Shown here one piece after another: positions 52,749-64,000 of a stretch of 64,000 nucleotides of DNA. Every line of letters begins with the position of its first letter. Positions within the stretch are counted from its first letter, which is position 1. The notes under the pieces were generated by a model. The model saw only the letters and a list, made by a program, of their open reading frames with translations, searched no databases and had not been told where the DNA came from. A program made the position numbers and the translations under genes. The DNA is taken from assembly GCF_014705605.1 (NCBI RefSeq), contig NZ_JACXIZ010000021.1, positions 1-64,000 of the forward strand, written 5' to 3'. This DNA is from Paenibacillus sabuli (GTDB lineage: Bacteria > Bacillota > Bacilli > Paenibacillales > Paenibacillaceae).

Positions 52749-53240
52749 TCACGCCCCGTCTTCGCCGGGCACCGGCTTGGCCTGGATCTCGTATACCCGT
52801 TCGGCAATATCGGTGAACAGCACGCCGTTGAGGTGGTCCACCTCGTGCTGGAACGCCCGCGCCAGGTAGTCCTCCGCTTCGACGGTCAGCGGCTGGCCGT
52901 CGCGATCCAGCCCCGCCATCTTGACGCGGAAGGCGCGCTTGACGTCCCCGTTGATGCCGGGAATGCTGAGGCAGCCCTCCGGTCCGAGCTGCTCGCCCTC
53001 GCGCTCGACGATCTCGGGATTGACCATTTCGATCAGTCCGTGCTCGTCGCCGATGTCGACGACGATAACGCGCTTGAGAATGCCGATCTGCGGCGCCGCG
53101 AGTCCGACGCCCTCGGCTTCGTACATCGTATCGGCCATATTACCCAGCAGCCTGTGCAGGCTGGCGTTGAATTTCGTCACTTCTTTGGCCCGCTCCCGCA
53201 GCACGGGATCGGGGTCTTTTACGATGATTCGGATGGCCAT
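52749..53240 (-). CDS. def: Peptide deformylase
   Basis: Removes the formyl group from nascent proteins. The 163-aa metalloenzyme has the three motifs GVGLAAPQIG, EGCLSIPG (metal-binding Cys) and QHEVDHLNG (two His and the catalytic Glu). It is the short, type-1 form. It lies between priA and fmt in the priA-def-fmt-rsmB order. Confidence 0.97.
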   Translation of the reverse strand: MAIRIIVKDPDPVLRERAKEVTKFNASLHRLLGNMADTMYEAEGVGLAAPQIGILKRVIVVDIGDEHGLIEMVNPEIVEREGEQLGPEGCLSIPGINGDVKRAFRVKMAGLDRDGQPLTVEAEDYLARAFQHEVDHLNGVLFTDIAERVYEIQAKPVPGEDGA

Positions 53241-53290
53241 TGCCTTCCCTGCCTTTTTCGAGTAATTTGTATATACTTATGCCCGGCCGG

Positions 53291-55815
<2,525 letters not shown>

Positions 55816-55819
<4 letters not shown>

Positions 55820-57054
55820 TCGAGGGCCCCGCCCTCGTCGCCTCGCGCACCCGCTGCGCCGGCGGGCAGTCGAGCGGCAATCTCCTGCATGAGCCGCTCC
55901 GCCACCTCCCGCTTGGATAGCAGCGGCCAGGAGGCGACAAGGCCGCCGCCGTCATACAACTGCACGATATTCGTCTCGCCGTGAAAGCCCGCCCCCGCTT
56001 CGGCGACGTTGTTGGCGACGAGCAGATCGCAATTTTTGCGCTTCAGCTTGTCCAGCGCGTGGCGCTCGACGTCATTCGTCTCGGCCGCGAAGCCGACGAG
56101 ATACTGGCCGCGCTTGCGCCGGCCCAGCTCCGCCAGGATGTCGGTCGTACGCTCCAGCTCGACGACGAGCCGCTCTTCCGTCTTTTTGAGCTTTTGGGCA
56201 TGACGCTGCACCGGCCGGTAATCGGCGACCGCCGCCGCCTTGACGACGATCTCCATCTGCGCGTAGCGCTGCAGCACCGCCTCCGCCATCGCCTCTGCGG
56301 TCTCCGCACGGATCAGCTCTACGCCTGTCGGCGGCTGCGCCTGCGTCCGCGCCGCCACCAGCGTCACCTGCGCCCCCATGTCGCGCGCCGCCTCCGCGAT
56401 CGCGAAGCCCATACGGCCCGAGGAGTCGTTGGTCAGGTAGCGCACCGGATCGATGCGCTCGACCGTGCCTCCTGCGGTGACGAGCACGCGCTTGCCCGCC
56501 AGCAGCTGCCTGCGGCCGAGCAGCCGCTCCAGCGCGAAGAGGATCGCCTCGGGCTCGGCCAGCCTTCCCTTGCCGACATAGCCGCAAGCGAGCTGACCTT
56601 CGCCCGGCTCGACGTAGCGGGCGCCCCGCTCCTCCAACACGCGCATGTTGTGCGCAGTCGCGGGATGGGCGTACATGTGCACATTCATCGCCGGTGCGAT
56701 GAGCAGCGGCGCGGTCGTCGCCAGCAGGGTCGTGCTGAGCATGTCGTCGGCCAGGCCGTGCGCCAGCTTGGCGATCAGGTTGGCAGTGGCCGGCGCGATC
56801 ACCACGGCGTCCGCGCGATCCGCCAGATCGATGTGCGAGACGACGGCGGGATTCTGCTCGTCGAACGTATCGGTGTACACCGGACGCCGCGAGAGCGTCT
56901 GCAGCGCGAGCGGCGTGATGAAGCGGGCCGCGCCCTCGGTCATGATGACGTCGACGCGAGCGCCCGCCTGCGTCAGCCGGCTCACGAGCGTCGCCGCTTT
57001 GTAGGCGGCAATGCCGCCGGTGACGCCGAGCAATATGGTCTTCCCTTGCAGCAT
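55816..57054 (-). CDS. coaBC: Bifunctional phosphopantothenoylcysteine decarboxylase/synthetase
   Basis: Two steps of coenzyme A synthesis. The 412-aa form starts at 57054 (MLQGKTILLGVTGGIAAYKAA). The N-terminal CoaC flavoprotein domain (1-~190) has APAMNVHMYAHPAT and the Cys lid GQLACGYVGKGRL; the C-terminal CoaB domain (~190-400) has VTAGGTVERIDPVRYLTNDSSG and AAVADYRP. A strong terminator lies just upstream, so much of its transcription may be attenuated. Confidence 0.97.
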
Positions 57055-57072
57055 AATCACCTGCACCTCCCG

Positions 57073-57099
57073 AAAAAAAATAACAACCGAGCCGGTTGT
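57073..57099 (-). terminator. Attenuator between rpoZ and coaBC
   Basis: ACAACCG / CGGTTGT with a 3-base loop (57083-57099) is followed on the minus strand by TA and eight T. It stands between the rpoZ stop and the coaBC ribosome site. Confidence 0.85.
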
Positions 57100-57117
57100 C
57101 ATTAAAGGTATTGCTTT

Positions 57118-57327
57118 TTAGGCTTGCGCGGCAGGATCGGATTCGACAATAATCTGTTCGCTGTAGATTTCCTCCAGCGCCACGCCGACGTACTTGTGCG
57201 ATTTCGGCTGCGGAAGCTCCGATTTGGCGCCGTCGCGCAGCATGCGCGCGCGTCTCGAGGCGGCGACAACAAGCGAATATTTGCTATCTACTTTTTTGAC
57301 CAGCTCGTCAATGGACGGATATAACAA
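57118..57327 (-). CDS. rpoZ: RNA polymerase omega subunit
   Basis: Assists assembly of the beta' subunit. The 69-aa protein MLYPSIDELVKKVDSKYSLV has the conserved VAASRRARML segment that contacts beta'. VGVALEEIYSEQI near the C-terminus is typical of Firmicute omega. It follows gmk by 15 bases. Confidence 0.96.
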   Translation of the reverse strand: MLYPSIDELVKKVDSKYSLVVAASRRARMLRDGAKSELPQPKSHKYVGVALEEIYSEQIIVESDPAAQA

Positions 57328-57342
57328 TGCGGTTCACCTCGC

Positions 57343-57960
57343 TTACGCTTTTTCGGATGCGTGCTGCATCTGGGTAAATTCACTCAGGTAATGCTCCTTG
57401 CGGCAATGCTCGGCGACGATAATGCTCTCGATGCGGTGGCACGCCTGGTCGATCTCATCGTTGAGGACCGCATAATCGTAATGGCGCAGCAGGTTCATCT
57501 CCTCGACCGCGACGTTCATGCGGTGATCGATCGTGTCCACGCTCTCGGTGCCCCGCCCGGTGATGCGCTGCTTGAGCTCGTCGAGCGACGGCGGCAGCAG
57601 GAAGATGAACACGCCCTCCGGGAATTTCTCCTTCACCTTGAGCGCGCCCTGCACCTCGATCTCGAGAATGATGTCCTTGCCGGCGGCAATCGTGCGCTCC
57701 ACAAAATCACGCGGCGTGCCGTAATAATTGCCGACATATTCCGCGTGCTCGAGCAGCATGTCCCGCGCGATCATATCCTGGAACTGCGCACGGGACTTGA
57801 AAAAATAATTGACGCCGTCCAGTTCGCCCTGCCGCGGCGTCCGCGTCGTCGCCGACACGGAGTAGACCAGCTCCGGCATGCGCCCGCGCAGCACGGAGCA
57901 GACGCTGCCCTTGCCTACCCCGGACGGCCCGGACAATACGATCAGCAATCCTTTTCTCAT
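57343..57960 (-). CDS. gmk: Guanylate kinase
   Basis: Phosphorylates GMP to GDP. The 205-aa form starts MRKGLLIVLSGPSGVGKGSV; the P-loop is GPSGVGKGS. An ATG four codons earlier (57972) directly follows the remA stop and lacks a ribosome site, while GGTGAG lies 4 bases before 57960, so the exact start is uncertain. SVSATTRTPRQGELDGVNYFF and the lid region LPPSLDELKQRITGRGTES are typical. Order remA-gmk-rpoZ is conserved. Confidence 0.95.
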   Translation of the reverse strand: MRKGLLIVLSGPSGVGKGSVCSVLRGRMPELVYSVSATTRTPRQGELDGVNYFFKSRAQFQDMIARDMLLEHAEYVGNYYGTPRDFVERTIAAGKDIILEIEVQGALKVKEKFPEGVFIFLLPPSLDELKQRITGRGTESVDTIDHRMNVAVEEMNLLRHYDYAVLNDEIDQACHRIESIIVAEHCRKEHYLSEFTQMQHASEKA

Positions 57961-57972
57961 CCTACTCACCAT

Positions 57973-58233
57973 CTATTCATCATGATCGTCGTCCTTGGTG
58001 GACAACCGGTGCGCCACCGTCTCCGGCTGTACGGCCGACAAGATGACGTGGTCGCTGTCCGTAATAATAACGGCCCGCGTGCGCCGTCCGTAAGTGGCGT
58101 CGATCAGCATGTGGCGATCGCGCGCCTCCTGGATAATCCGCTTGATCGGCGCCGATTCCGGGCTGACGATCGAGATGATGCGGTTGGCGGACACGATGTT
58201 GCCGAATCCGATGTTGATCAGCTTAATAGCCAT
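57973..58233 (-). CDS. remA: Extracellular matrix regulatory protein RemA (YlzA, DUF370)
   Basis: DNA-binding activator of biofilm-matrix and osmoprotection genes in B. subtilis. The 86-aa protein [20 protein letters not shown] has the near-invariant stretch [19 protein letters not shown] and [24 protein letters not shown] precedes the ATG. It starts the remA-gmk-rpoZ group. The 441-bp gap upstream holds its promoter region, a terminator and a repeat pair. Confidence 0.96.
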   Translation of the reverse strand: MAIKLINIGFGNIVSANRIISIVSPESAPIKRIIQEARDRHMLIDATYGRRTRAVIITDSDHVILSAVQPETVAHRLSTKDDDHDE

Positions 58234-58332
58234 GAATAAGGTCCCCTCCGGTCTTGCGAACCGGCGCCGCCGACATAGACAGGACGCCAGCCGTTCGCAT
58301 TGCGTGCGTATGCCGCGATTACGAGTACGCTA

Positions 58333-58343
58333 ACTGTAACAGT
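58333..58343. promoter_or_regulatory. Perfect 11-bp palindrome upstream of remA
   Basis: ACTGTAACAGT lies 100 bases upstream of remA and is flanked by two direct copies of ACGAGT (58321-58326 and 58345-58350). It could be an operator for remA. No clear -35/-10 pair was found nearby. Confidence 0.3.
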
Positions 58344-58475
58344 CACGAGTGGTGCCCTTGGGCAGTTTGCACTATTGTTGACGAATCAAGCCCGGTGCAT
58401 ACCTTGCCGGCCCTATCCTTGCACTTATTCTAATTCATTTTGCAAACGGGAACAAGAGAAAATCGGCGCACATTC

Positions 58476-58516
58476 AAAAAAACGGCCGAATTTCGTTCAT
58501 TTCGCGCGAAATCGGC
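58476..58516 (-). terminator. Terminator of the metH/F-like transcript
   Basis: On the minus strand GCCGATTTCG pairs with CGAAATTCGGC (one bulge, ~11-base loop; 58485-58516), then CG and seven T. It lies beyond the two tandem repeats that follow the stop codon at 58675. Confidence 0.7.
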
Positions 58517-58526
58517 GGTTTTTGCT

Positions 58527-58671
58527 CAAGGCGAAACGGCGAGGCCGCCTTTTTATGGCCGAGTTCGTTTCGTTCCGAGAAATTTAGAAAAACATAAACG
58601 AAATCATATGCTTTCTATAATTTCAAGGCGAAACGGCGAGGCCGCCTTTTTATGGCCGAGTTCGTTTCGTT
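58527..58671. repeat. Two tandem copies of a 97-bp repeat (partial second unit)
   Basis: An identical 48-bp block (CAAGGCGAAACGGCGAGG ... TTCGTTTCGTT) occurs at 58527-58574 and 58624-58671, period 97. Between the blocks lies GTTCCGAGAAATTTAGA and CTTTCTATAATTTCAAGG. Read on the minus strand the unit shares TTTCGCCTTGAAAT, ATAGAAAG and TTTCTCGGAACG with the 99-bp repeat at 62442-62679, so both belong to one family. A CGAAACG / CGTTTCG inverted repeat closes each block. Confidence 0.85.
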
Positions 58672-58674
58672 TAT

Positions 58675-60600
58675 CTATTTCATAGCGGCGGAAGGGCTCG
58701 CTCCCTGCACCTTGCGCCATACGTATCGCGTCAGCTCTGCCGTCATCTCGTAGAACATGAACGGCGTAATCAGATAGATGCCGTTGAAATGCGGCAGCGC
58801 CGCGTCAAGCAACTCCTGGGCAATGCGCACGCCCTCGGCCCGGCCCGCCTCGCCCTCCAGTCCCGCCATCCGCTGGCGCACTTCGTCGGAGAGCTGAATG
58901 CCGGGCACCTCGTTGTGGAGGTATTCGGCATTGCGTCCGCTGGCCAGCGGCATGATCCCGATGAAGACCGGCACCGGCAAGTGCGCGGTCGCGTCTGCCA
59001 CCCGCGCGATCAGCTCGGGATCGTAGACTGGCTGCGTCATGATATAGTCCGCGCCGGAGGCGATCTTGCGCTCCAGCCGCTGCACCGCCTTGTCCAGATG
59101 CTTCACGTTAGGGTTGAAGGCCGCCCCCACGACGAAATCCGCGCGCTGCTTGAGCGGCTTGCCGGAGAACGCGGTGCCGGCGTTGAGCTGCTTGATCATC
59201 CGGATCATCTCGAACGAGGTCAGGTCGTACACCGAGCTGGAATCCGGCAGATCGCCGAACCGCGCCGGATCGCCGGTCACCGCCAGGACATGGTCGATGC
59301 CGAGCGCATCGAGCCCCATCATGTGCGACTGCGTGCCGATCAGGTTGCGGTCGCGGCAGGCGATATGCACGAGCGGCCGCAGCCCGATTCGCTGCTGCAC
59401 GAGCGAGGCCAGCGCAATGTTGCTCATCCGCGTGACCGCCAGCGAATTGTCCGCCATCGTTACCGCATCGGCATGCGCCGCCTGAAGCGCCTCGGCCCCG
59501 GCCATGAACTTGCGGATGTCGAGATCGCGCGGCGGATCGAGCTCGACGATCACGGTATGGCGGCGGCGGGCCAGATCGACGATCGTCGGCGGCTTGTCCG
59601 CCGGCGCGGCAGGTGCGATGGGCGCTGCGGGTGCGGTTGATCGGTCGCCCGCCGGTGCGATCGGCCGAGCCGCCGCAAGCGCTCCGCCACGCTCGTCCGC
59701 GGCTGGCGGCCGCGCGCCTTCGCGCTCCGCCCCTGGCCGATAATGCTGCAGCGCCTCGGCGATCGCGGCGATATGCTCCGGCGTCGTGCCGCAGCAGCCG
59801 CCGACCAGATGCGCGCCGCGGTTGGCGAAGCGGCGCGCCGCGTCGGCGAAATACGCCGGTCCCGCCGTGAACTGATACTTGCCATCCACATAGTCGGGTA
59901 TGCCCGCATTGGGGAAGATCGAGAGCGGCAGCGCCGCGCGATGCTCCATCGTATCGAGCGCGCGCAGGATCCCGACCGGGCCGCTACGGCAATTGAGCCC
60001 GACCATATCCGCGCCGGCATCGGCCAGTGTGGCGAAGGCTTCGTCCAGTCCGATGCCGTCCCGCGTGCGGCCGACATCCTCGACGGCGAGCTGGCAGATC
60101 GCCGGCAGGTCGCCGAGCTCGCGCACGATGCGCAGCGCGATCAGTATTTCCTCCAGATCGTAGAACGTCTCCAGCAGGATGCCGTCCACGCCCTCCTCCG
60201 CCAGCGCCGCCAGCTGTCTGCGAAAGGCGCGCTGCACGTCGGCGGTGCGGTTGTTGCCGCGCTTGCCGGCGCGGATCGATCCGACCGCTCCGACGATGTA
60301 GGCGTCCTTGCCCGCCGCCGCCCGGGCGATGCGCACCCCGGCGCGATTGATCGCCTCCGTCTCGTGCTCCAGCCCGTACTTCGCGAGCTTCTCCTCGTTG
60401 GCGGAGAAGGTATTGGTCTCAATCAGCCGAGCTCCGGCGTCATAGTACTGCCGATGCACGCGCTCGATGACCTCCGGCCGCAGCAGATTGTATTCCTCGT
60501 ACGATACTCCCACCGGGAAGCCGGTCTGGTACAGATACGTGCCCATTGCGCCGTCGCCGGCGATCCTCGTCGTCCGCAAGGCCGTGCGCAGATCGAGCAT
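58675..60600 (-). CDS. Bifunctional homocysteine S-methyltransferase / 5,10-methylenetetrahydrofolate reductase
   Basis: A 641-aa fusion like B. subtilis YitJ. Residues 1-~290 are a homocysteine methyltransferase domain with the zinc Cys residues in VGLNCRSGPVG and LVGGCCGTTPEH. An Ala/Pro-rich linker (~295-340) joins an MTHFR barrel (~345-630): TVIVELDPPRDLDIRKF, HIACRDRNLIGTQSH, LAVTGDP and DYIMTQPVYDPE. Together they make methyl-THF and transfer a methyl group to homocysteine, giving methionine. A GGAAGG site precedes the ATG. No SAM-I riboswitch is seen upstream, though a leader with a terminator is. It sits where yloC would be in B. subtilis. Confidence 0.92.
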   Translation of the reverse strand: MLDLRTALRTTRIAGDGAMGTYLYQTGFPVGVSYEEYNLLRPEVIERVHRQYYDAGARLIETNTFSANEEKLAKYGLEHETEAINRAGVRIARAAAGKDAYIVGAVGSIRAGKRGNNRTADVQRAFRRQLAALAEEGVDGILLETFYDLEEILIALRIVRELGDLPAICQLAVEDVGRTRDGIGLDEAFATLADAGADMVGLNCRSGPVGILRALDTMEHRAALPLSIFPNAGIPDYVDGKYQFTAGPAYFADAARRFANRGAHLVGGCCGTTPEHIAAIAEALQHYRPGAEREGARPPAADERGGALAAARPIAPAGDRSTAPAAPIAPAAPADKPPTIVDLARRRHTVIVELDPPRDLDIRKFMAGAEALQAAHADAVTMADNSLAVTRMSNIALASLVQQRIGLRPLVHIACRDRNLIGTQSHMMGLDALGIDHVLAVTGDPARFGDLPDSSSVYDLTSFEMIRMIKQLNAGTAFSGKPLKQRADFVVGAAFNPNVKHLDKAVQRLERKIASGADYIMTQPVYDPELIARVADATAHLPVPVFIGIMPLASGRNAEYLHNEVPGIQLSDEVRQRMAGLEGEAGRAEGVRIAQELLDAALPHFNGIYLITPFMFYEMTAELTRYVWRKVQGASPSAAMK

Positions 60601-60621
60601 GTCCCCACTTCCTTCCTCTTA

Positions 60622-60664
60622 CCCTAAAATAAAAGCAGACTCCCCGCGCAGGGGAGCCGTCTGC
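60622..60664 (-). terminator. Strong terminator between dapF and the metH/F-like gene
   Basis: GCAGAC-GG-CTCCCC pairs with GGGGAG-TCTGC around TGCGC (60635-60664), followed on the minus strand by TTTTATTTT. It ends 21 bases before the metH/F-like ATG. It may terminate dapF or act as an attenuator in a leader. Confidence 0.85.
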
Positions 60665-60779
60665 CATGCTCTTGCTATCGCCTGCTTCGATTGTGCGGCG
60701 AATTGTGCCGCCGTGGAGCAAAATCGAGATCATGTATAGCGAATTGTGACGGTATGCCCGAAATACGTTGTCTCTTCAA

Positions 60780-61610
60780 TTAAACTTGGCCGCTGAAAAC
60801 CGTCTCGGCCGGGCCGGTCATGTAGACGTGATTGTCGGCCCCGCTCCATTCGATCAGCAGATCGCCGCCCGCCAGCGACACCGTCGCGGTGCGATCCGTC
60901 AGCCCGTTCAGCGCCGAGGCGACAACGGTGGCACAAGCACCGGTGCCGCAGGCCAGCGTCGGACCGGCGCCGCGCTCCCACACCCGCATGTCAGTGTGCG
61001 AGCGCGACTTGACGGTGACGAATTCGACGTTGATTTTGCGGGGGAACATCGGGTGCGTCTCCAGCAGCGGTCCCCAAGCCGCCAGATCGAAGCCGGCCGC
61101 GTCGTCGACGTAGATGACGCAGTGCGGATTGCCCATCGACACCGCCGTGAAGCGGAACTCGCGTCCCCCGACTTCGATTGGATGATCAAGCACCGGATCG
61201 GTGTCGACCGTCGTCGGCACCTTCAGTCCGTCGAGCACCGGCTCGCCCATATCGACGCGCACGCGCTCGGCCTTGCCATCGCGCACAGTCAGCTGCACCT
61301 TCTGCACGCCGGCGCCGAGCGTCTCGATCGTCAGCTCTTGCGACGCGGCGTGCCCGTTGTCGTAGACGTACTTGGCGACGCAACGGATGGCGTTGCCGCA
61401 CTGCTCTGCCTCTGAGCCGTCGGAGTTGATGATACGCATTCTGTAGTCGGCGCGCTCCGATGGCAGAATATAGACGAGTCCGTCCGCTCCGATGCCGAAG
61501 TGGCGGTCGCATAGCCGCGTGGCCAGCTCCGCCGCCTCAGCCGGCAGCTCGCGTTCTCCGTAGATGACGATGAAGTCGTTGCCCAGTCCATGCATTTTTG
61601 TAAAGTCCAT
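60780..61610 (-). CDS. dapF: Diaminopimelate epimerase
   Basis: Converts LL- to meso-diaminopimelate for lysine and peptidoglycan. The 276-aa form starts at 61610 (MDFTKMHGLGNDFIVI), with GGGAG 9 bases upstream. The two catalytic Cys are in SEAEQCGNAIRC and in LACGTGACATVVAS. It is read after the repeat-rich region, apparently from its own promoter. Confidence 0.96.
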   Translation of the reverse strand: MDFTKMHGLGNDFIVIYGERELPAEAAELATRLCDRHFGIGADGLVYILPSERADYRMRIINSDGSEAEQCGNAIRCVAKYVYDNGHAASQELTIETLGAGVQKVQLTVRDGKAERVRVDMGEPVLDGLKVPTTVDTDPVLDHPIEVGGREFRFTAVSMGNPHCVIYVDDAAGFDLAAWGPLLETHPMFPRKINVEFVTVKSRSHTDMRVWERGAGPTLACGTGACATVVASALNGLTDRTATVSLAGGDLLIEWSGADNHVYMTGPAETVFSGQV

Positions 61611-61792
61611 TCGCTTGCACTCCCTTTGCGTCCGATGCCGCTTGTCTCCAAGCTGCATGCTTTTTCTCTATACTTCAGCATACCGCAAGTTTGGGAGAAA
61701 CGCTATTGCTCTTTTGTACAAAGTTTTTATAGAAAGGAACGAAACGCGCCGCGCCAATAAGGGACTGCGCCAGTCGCATCGCCTAAGAGATG

Positions 61793-62392
61793 AATAAGCG
61801 CAAAATGTGAGGCTACTCGGGCGAATCGGCTACAGCGGCGGGAATAAGCGTAAAATGTGAGGTTACTCGGTGGATTCGGCTCCGGCGGCGGAAATAAGCG
61901 TAAAATGTGAGGTTACTCGGTGGATTCGGCTCCGGCGGCGGAAATAAGCGTAAAATGTGTGGCTATTCGGCGGATTCGGCTACAGCGACGGAAATAAGCG
62001 CAAAATGTGAGGCTATTCGGCGGATTCGGCTCCCGCGACGGAAATAAGCGCAAAATGTGAGGCTATTCGGCGGATTCGGCTCCCGCGACGGGAATAAGCG
62101 TAAAATGTGTGGCTATTCGGCGGATTCGGCTCCCGCGACGGAAATAAGCGTAAAATGTGTGGCTATTCGGCGGATTCGGCTCCCGCGACGGAAATAAGCG
62201 TAAAATGTGAGGTTACTCGGCGGATTCGGCTCCCGCGACGGAAATAAGCATAAAATGTGAGGCTATTCGGCGGATTCGGCTCCCGCGACGGAAATAAGCG
62301 TAAAATGTGAGGTTACTCGGTGGATTCGGCTCCGGCGGCGGAAATAAGCGTAAAATGTGTGGCTATTCGGCGGATTCGGCTCCGGCAGCAAA
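61793..62392. repeat. Array of twelve 50-bp tandem units
   Basis: AATAAGCG recurs at exact 50-bp steps (61793, 61843, ... 62343). The unit consensus runs AATAAGCGTAAAATGTG, AGGCTATTCGGCGG, ATTCGGCTCCCGCGACGG. Units 2, 3 and 11 are one type (GGTTACTCGGTGG ... CCGGCGGCGG), most others a second (GGCTATTCGGCGG ... CCCGCGACGG), and unit 9 is a hybrid of the two. Fifty is not a multiple of 3 and there is no unique spacer, so it is neither coding nor CRISPR. It lies between the dapF start region and the ATPase terminator. Confidence 0.97.
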
Positions 62393-62432
62393 AAGAGGCG
62401 GCCCGCACCACAACGGATGCGGACACCGTCTC
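62390..62432 (-). terminator. Terminator of the ATPase transcript
   Basis: GAGACGG / CCGCCTC with an inner CCGCA / TGCGG stem (62395-62432) is followed on the minus strand by TTTTT. It lies between the 99-bp repeats and the 50-bp array. Confidence 0.75.
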
Positions 62433-62441
62433 AATATATAC

Positions 62442-62679
62442 CACGCCGCCAGAGGTCGGCGTGAGCCGTTTCGCCTTGAAATCATAGAAAGTATATAGCT
62501 TGCTTCATAACTTGTCTAGATTTCTCGGAACGTAACTTGCCACGCCGCCACAGGTCGGCGTGAGCCGTTTCGCCTTGAAATCATAGAAAGTATGTAGCTT
62601 GCTTCATAACTTGTCTAGATTTCTCGGAACGTAACTTGCCGCGCCGCCACAGGTCGGCGTGAGCCGTTTCGCCTTGAAA
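62442..62679. repeat. Tandem 99-bp repeat, 2.4 copies
   Basis: Units start at 62442, 62541 and 62640. Each has a hairpin (CACGCCG ... CGGCGTG), then GAGCCGTTTCGCCTTGAAA, TCATAGAAAGTAT, and CTAGATTTCTCGGAACG. The two full units differ at only a few bases. It fills the space between the ATPase stop (62688) and its terminator. Same family as 58527-58671 but in reverse orientation, with a different hairpin segment. Confidence 0.92.
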
Positions 62680-62687
62680 CTAGCGCT

Positions 62688-64000
<1,313 letters not shown>

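Noticed and set aside
60601-60779. SAM-I riboswitch upstream of the metH/F-like gene
   Set aside because: The conserved SAM-I core blocks are absent from the minus strand here.
61793-62392. CRISPR array
   Set aside because: All 50 bases of each unit are repeated; there are no unique spacers and no cas genes nearby.

Overview
The window reads as chromosomal core DNA of a high-GC, endospore-forming Firmicute, most likely a member of the Paenibacillaceae (inferred; no rRNA is present). The support is gene order. Reading right to left, the minus strand carries the block known from Bacillus subtilis: ATPase yloB, remA, gmk, rpoZ, coaBC, priA, def, fmt, rsmB, rlmN, prpC, prkC, rsgA, rpe, spoVM, rpmB, yloU, fakA, recG, fapR, plsX, fabD, fabG, acpP, rnc, smc, ftsY, ylxM, ffh, rpsP, khpA, rimM, trmD, rplS, lepB, rbgA, rnhB. 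Sporulation genes (spoVM, ylbJ, a gerA-type operon, a SpoVIF-like gene) confirm an endospore former.

Layout: 1-3.5 kb, ribosome assembly, secretion and RNase HII behind rplS. 3.7-4.4 kb, a plus-strand zinc-finger HNH nuclease gene splitting trmD from rplS. 4.4-9.2 kb, translation and SRP genes. 9.3-13.7 kb, smc and rnc separated by a long hairpin. 13.7-19.7 kb, fatty-acid and phospholipid synthesis headed by FapR with its own promoter and a FapR-like operator. 19.9-25.5 kb, the ylb cluster (rpmF, yceD, tmcAL, ylbL, ylbJ, coaD, rsmD), joined here to the fapR cluster although the two lie apart in B. subtilis. 25.5-29.6 kb, a possible small RNA and a spore-germinant receptor operon in the order B-A-C. 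29.8-31.2 kb, an acidic lipoprotein and a cell-wall amidase. 31.5-35.6 kb, a TPP-riboswitch operon: ThiY-ThiX-ThiZ transporter, a thiamine-binding protein and a TatD-like hydrolase. 35.7-38.2 kb, a DUF2515 protein, an SRAP protein and a SpoVIF-like protein. 38.3-43.3 kb, recG and a fatty-acid kinase module (DegV/FakB, FakA, YloU). 43.7-57.3 kb, rpmB, spoVM, kinase/phosphatase pair, translation, replication-restart and CoA genes. 57.3-64 kb, gmk, remA, a methionine/folate fusion enzyme, dapF and the end of a P-type ATPase, with three repeat arrays.

Most genes are in tight minus-strand operons with short overlaps, often ATGA. The least ordinary DNA is non-coding: twelve 50-bp tandem units at 61793-62392; two tandem arrays of one 97-99 bp repeat family lying in opposite orientation in the 3' untranslated regions of the metH/F-like gene and the ATPase gene; a structured terminator-bearing intergenic region at 25.54-25.73 kb; and a spoVM promoter that overlaps the terminator of the gene before it. 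No tRNA, rRNA, CRISPR array, prophage or transposase was seen.
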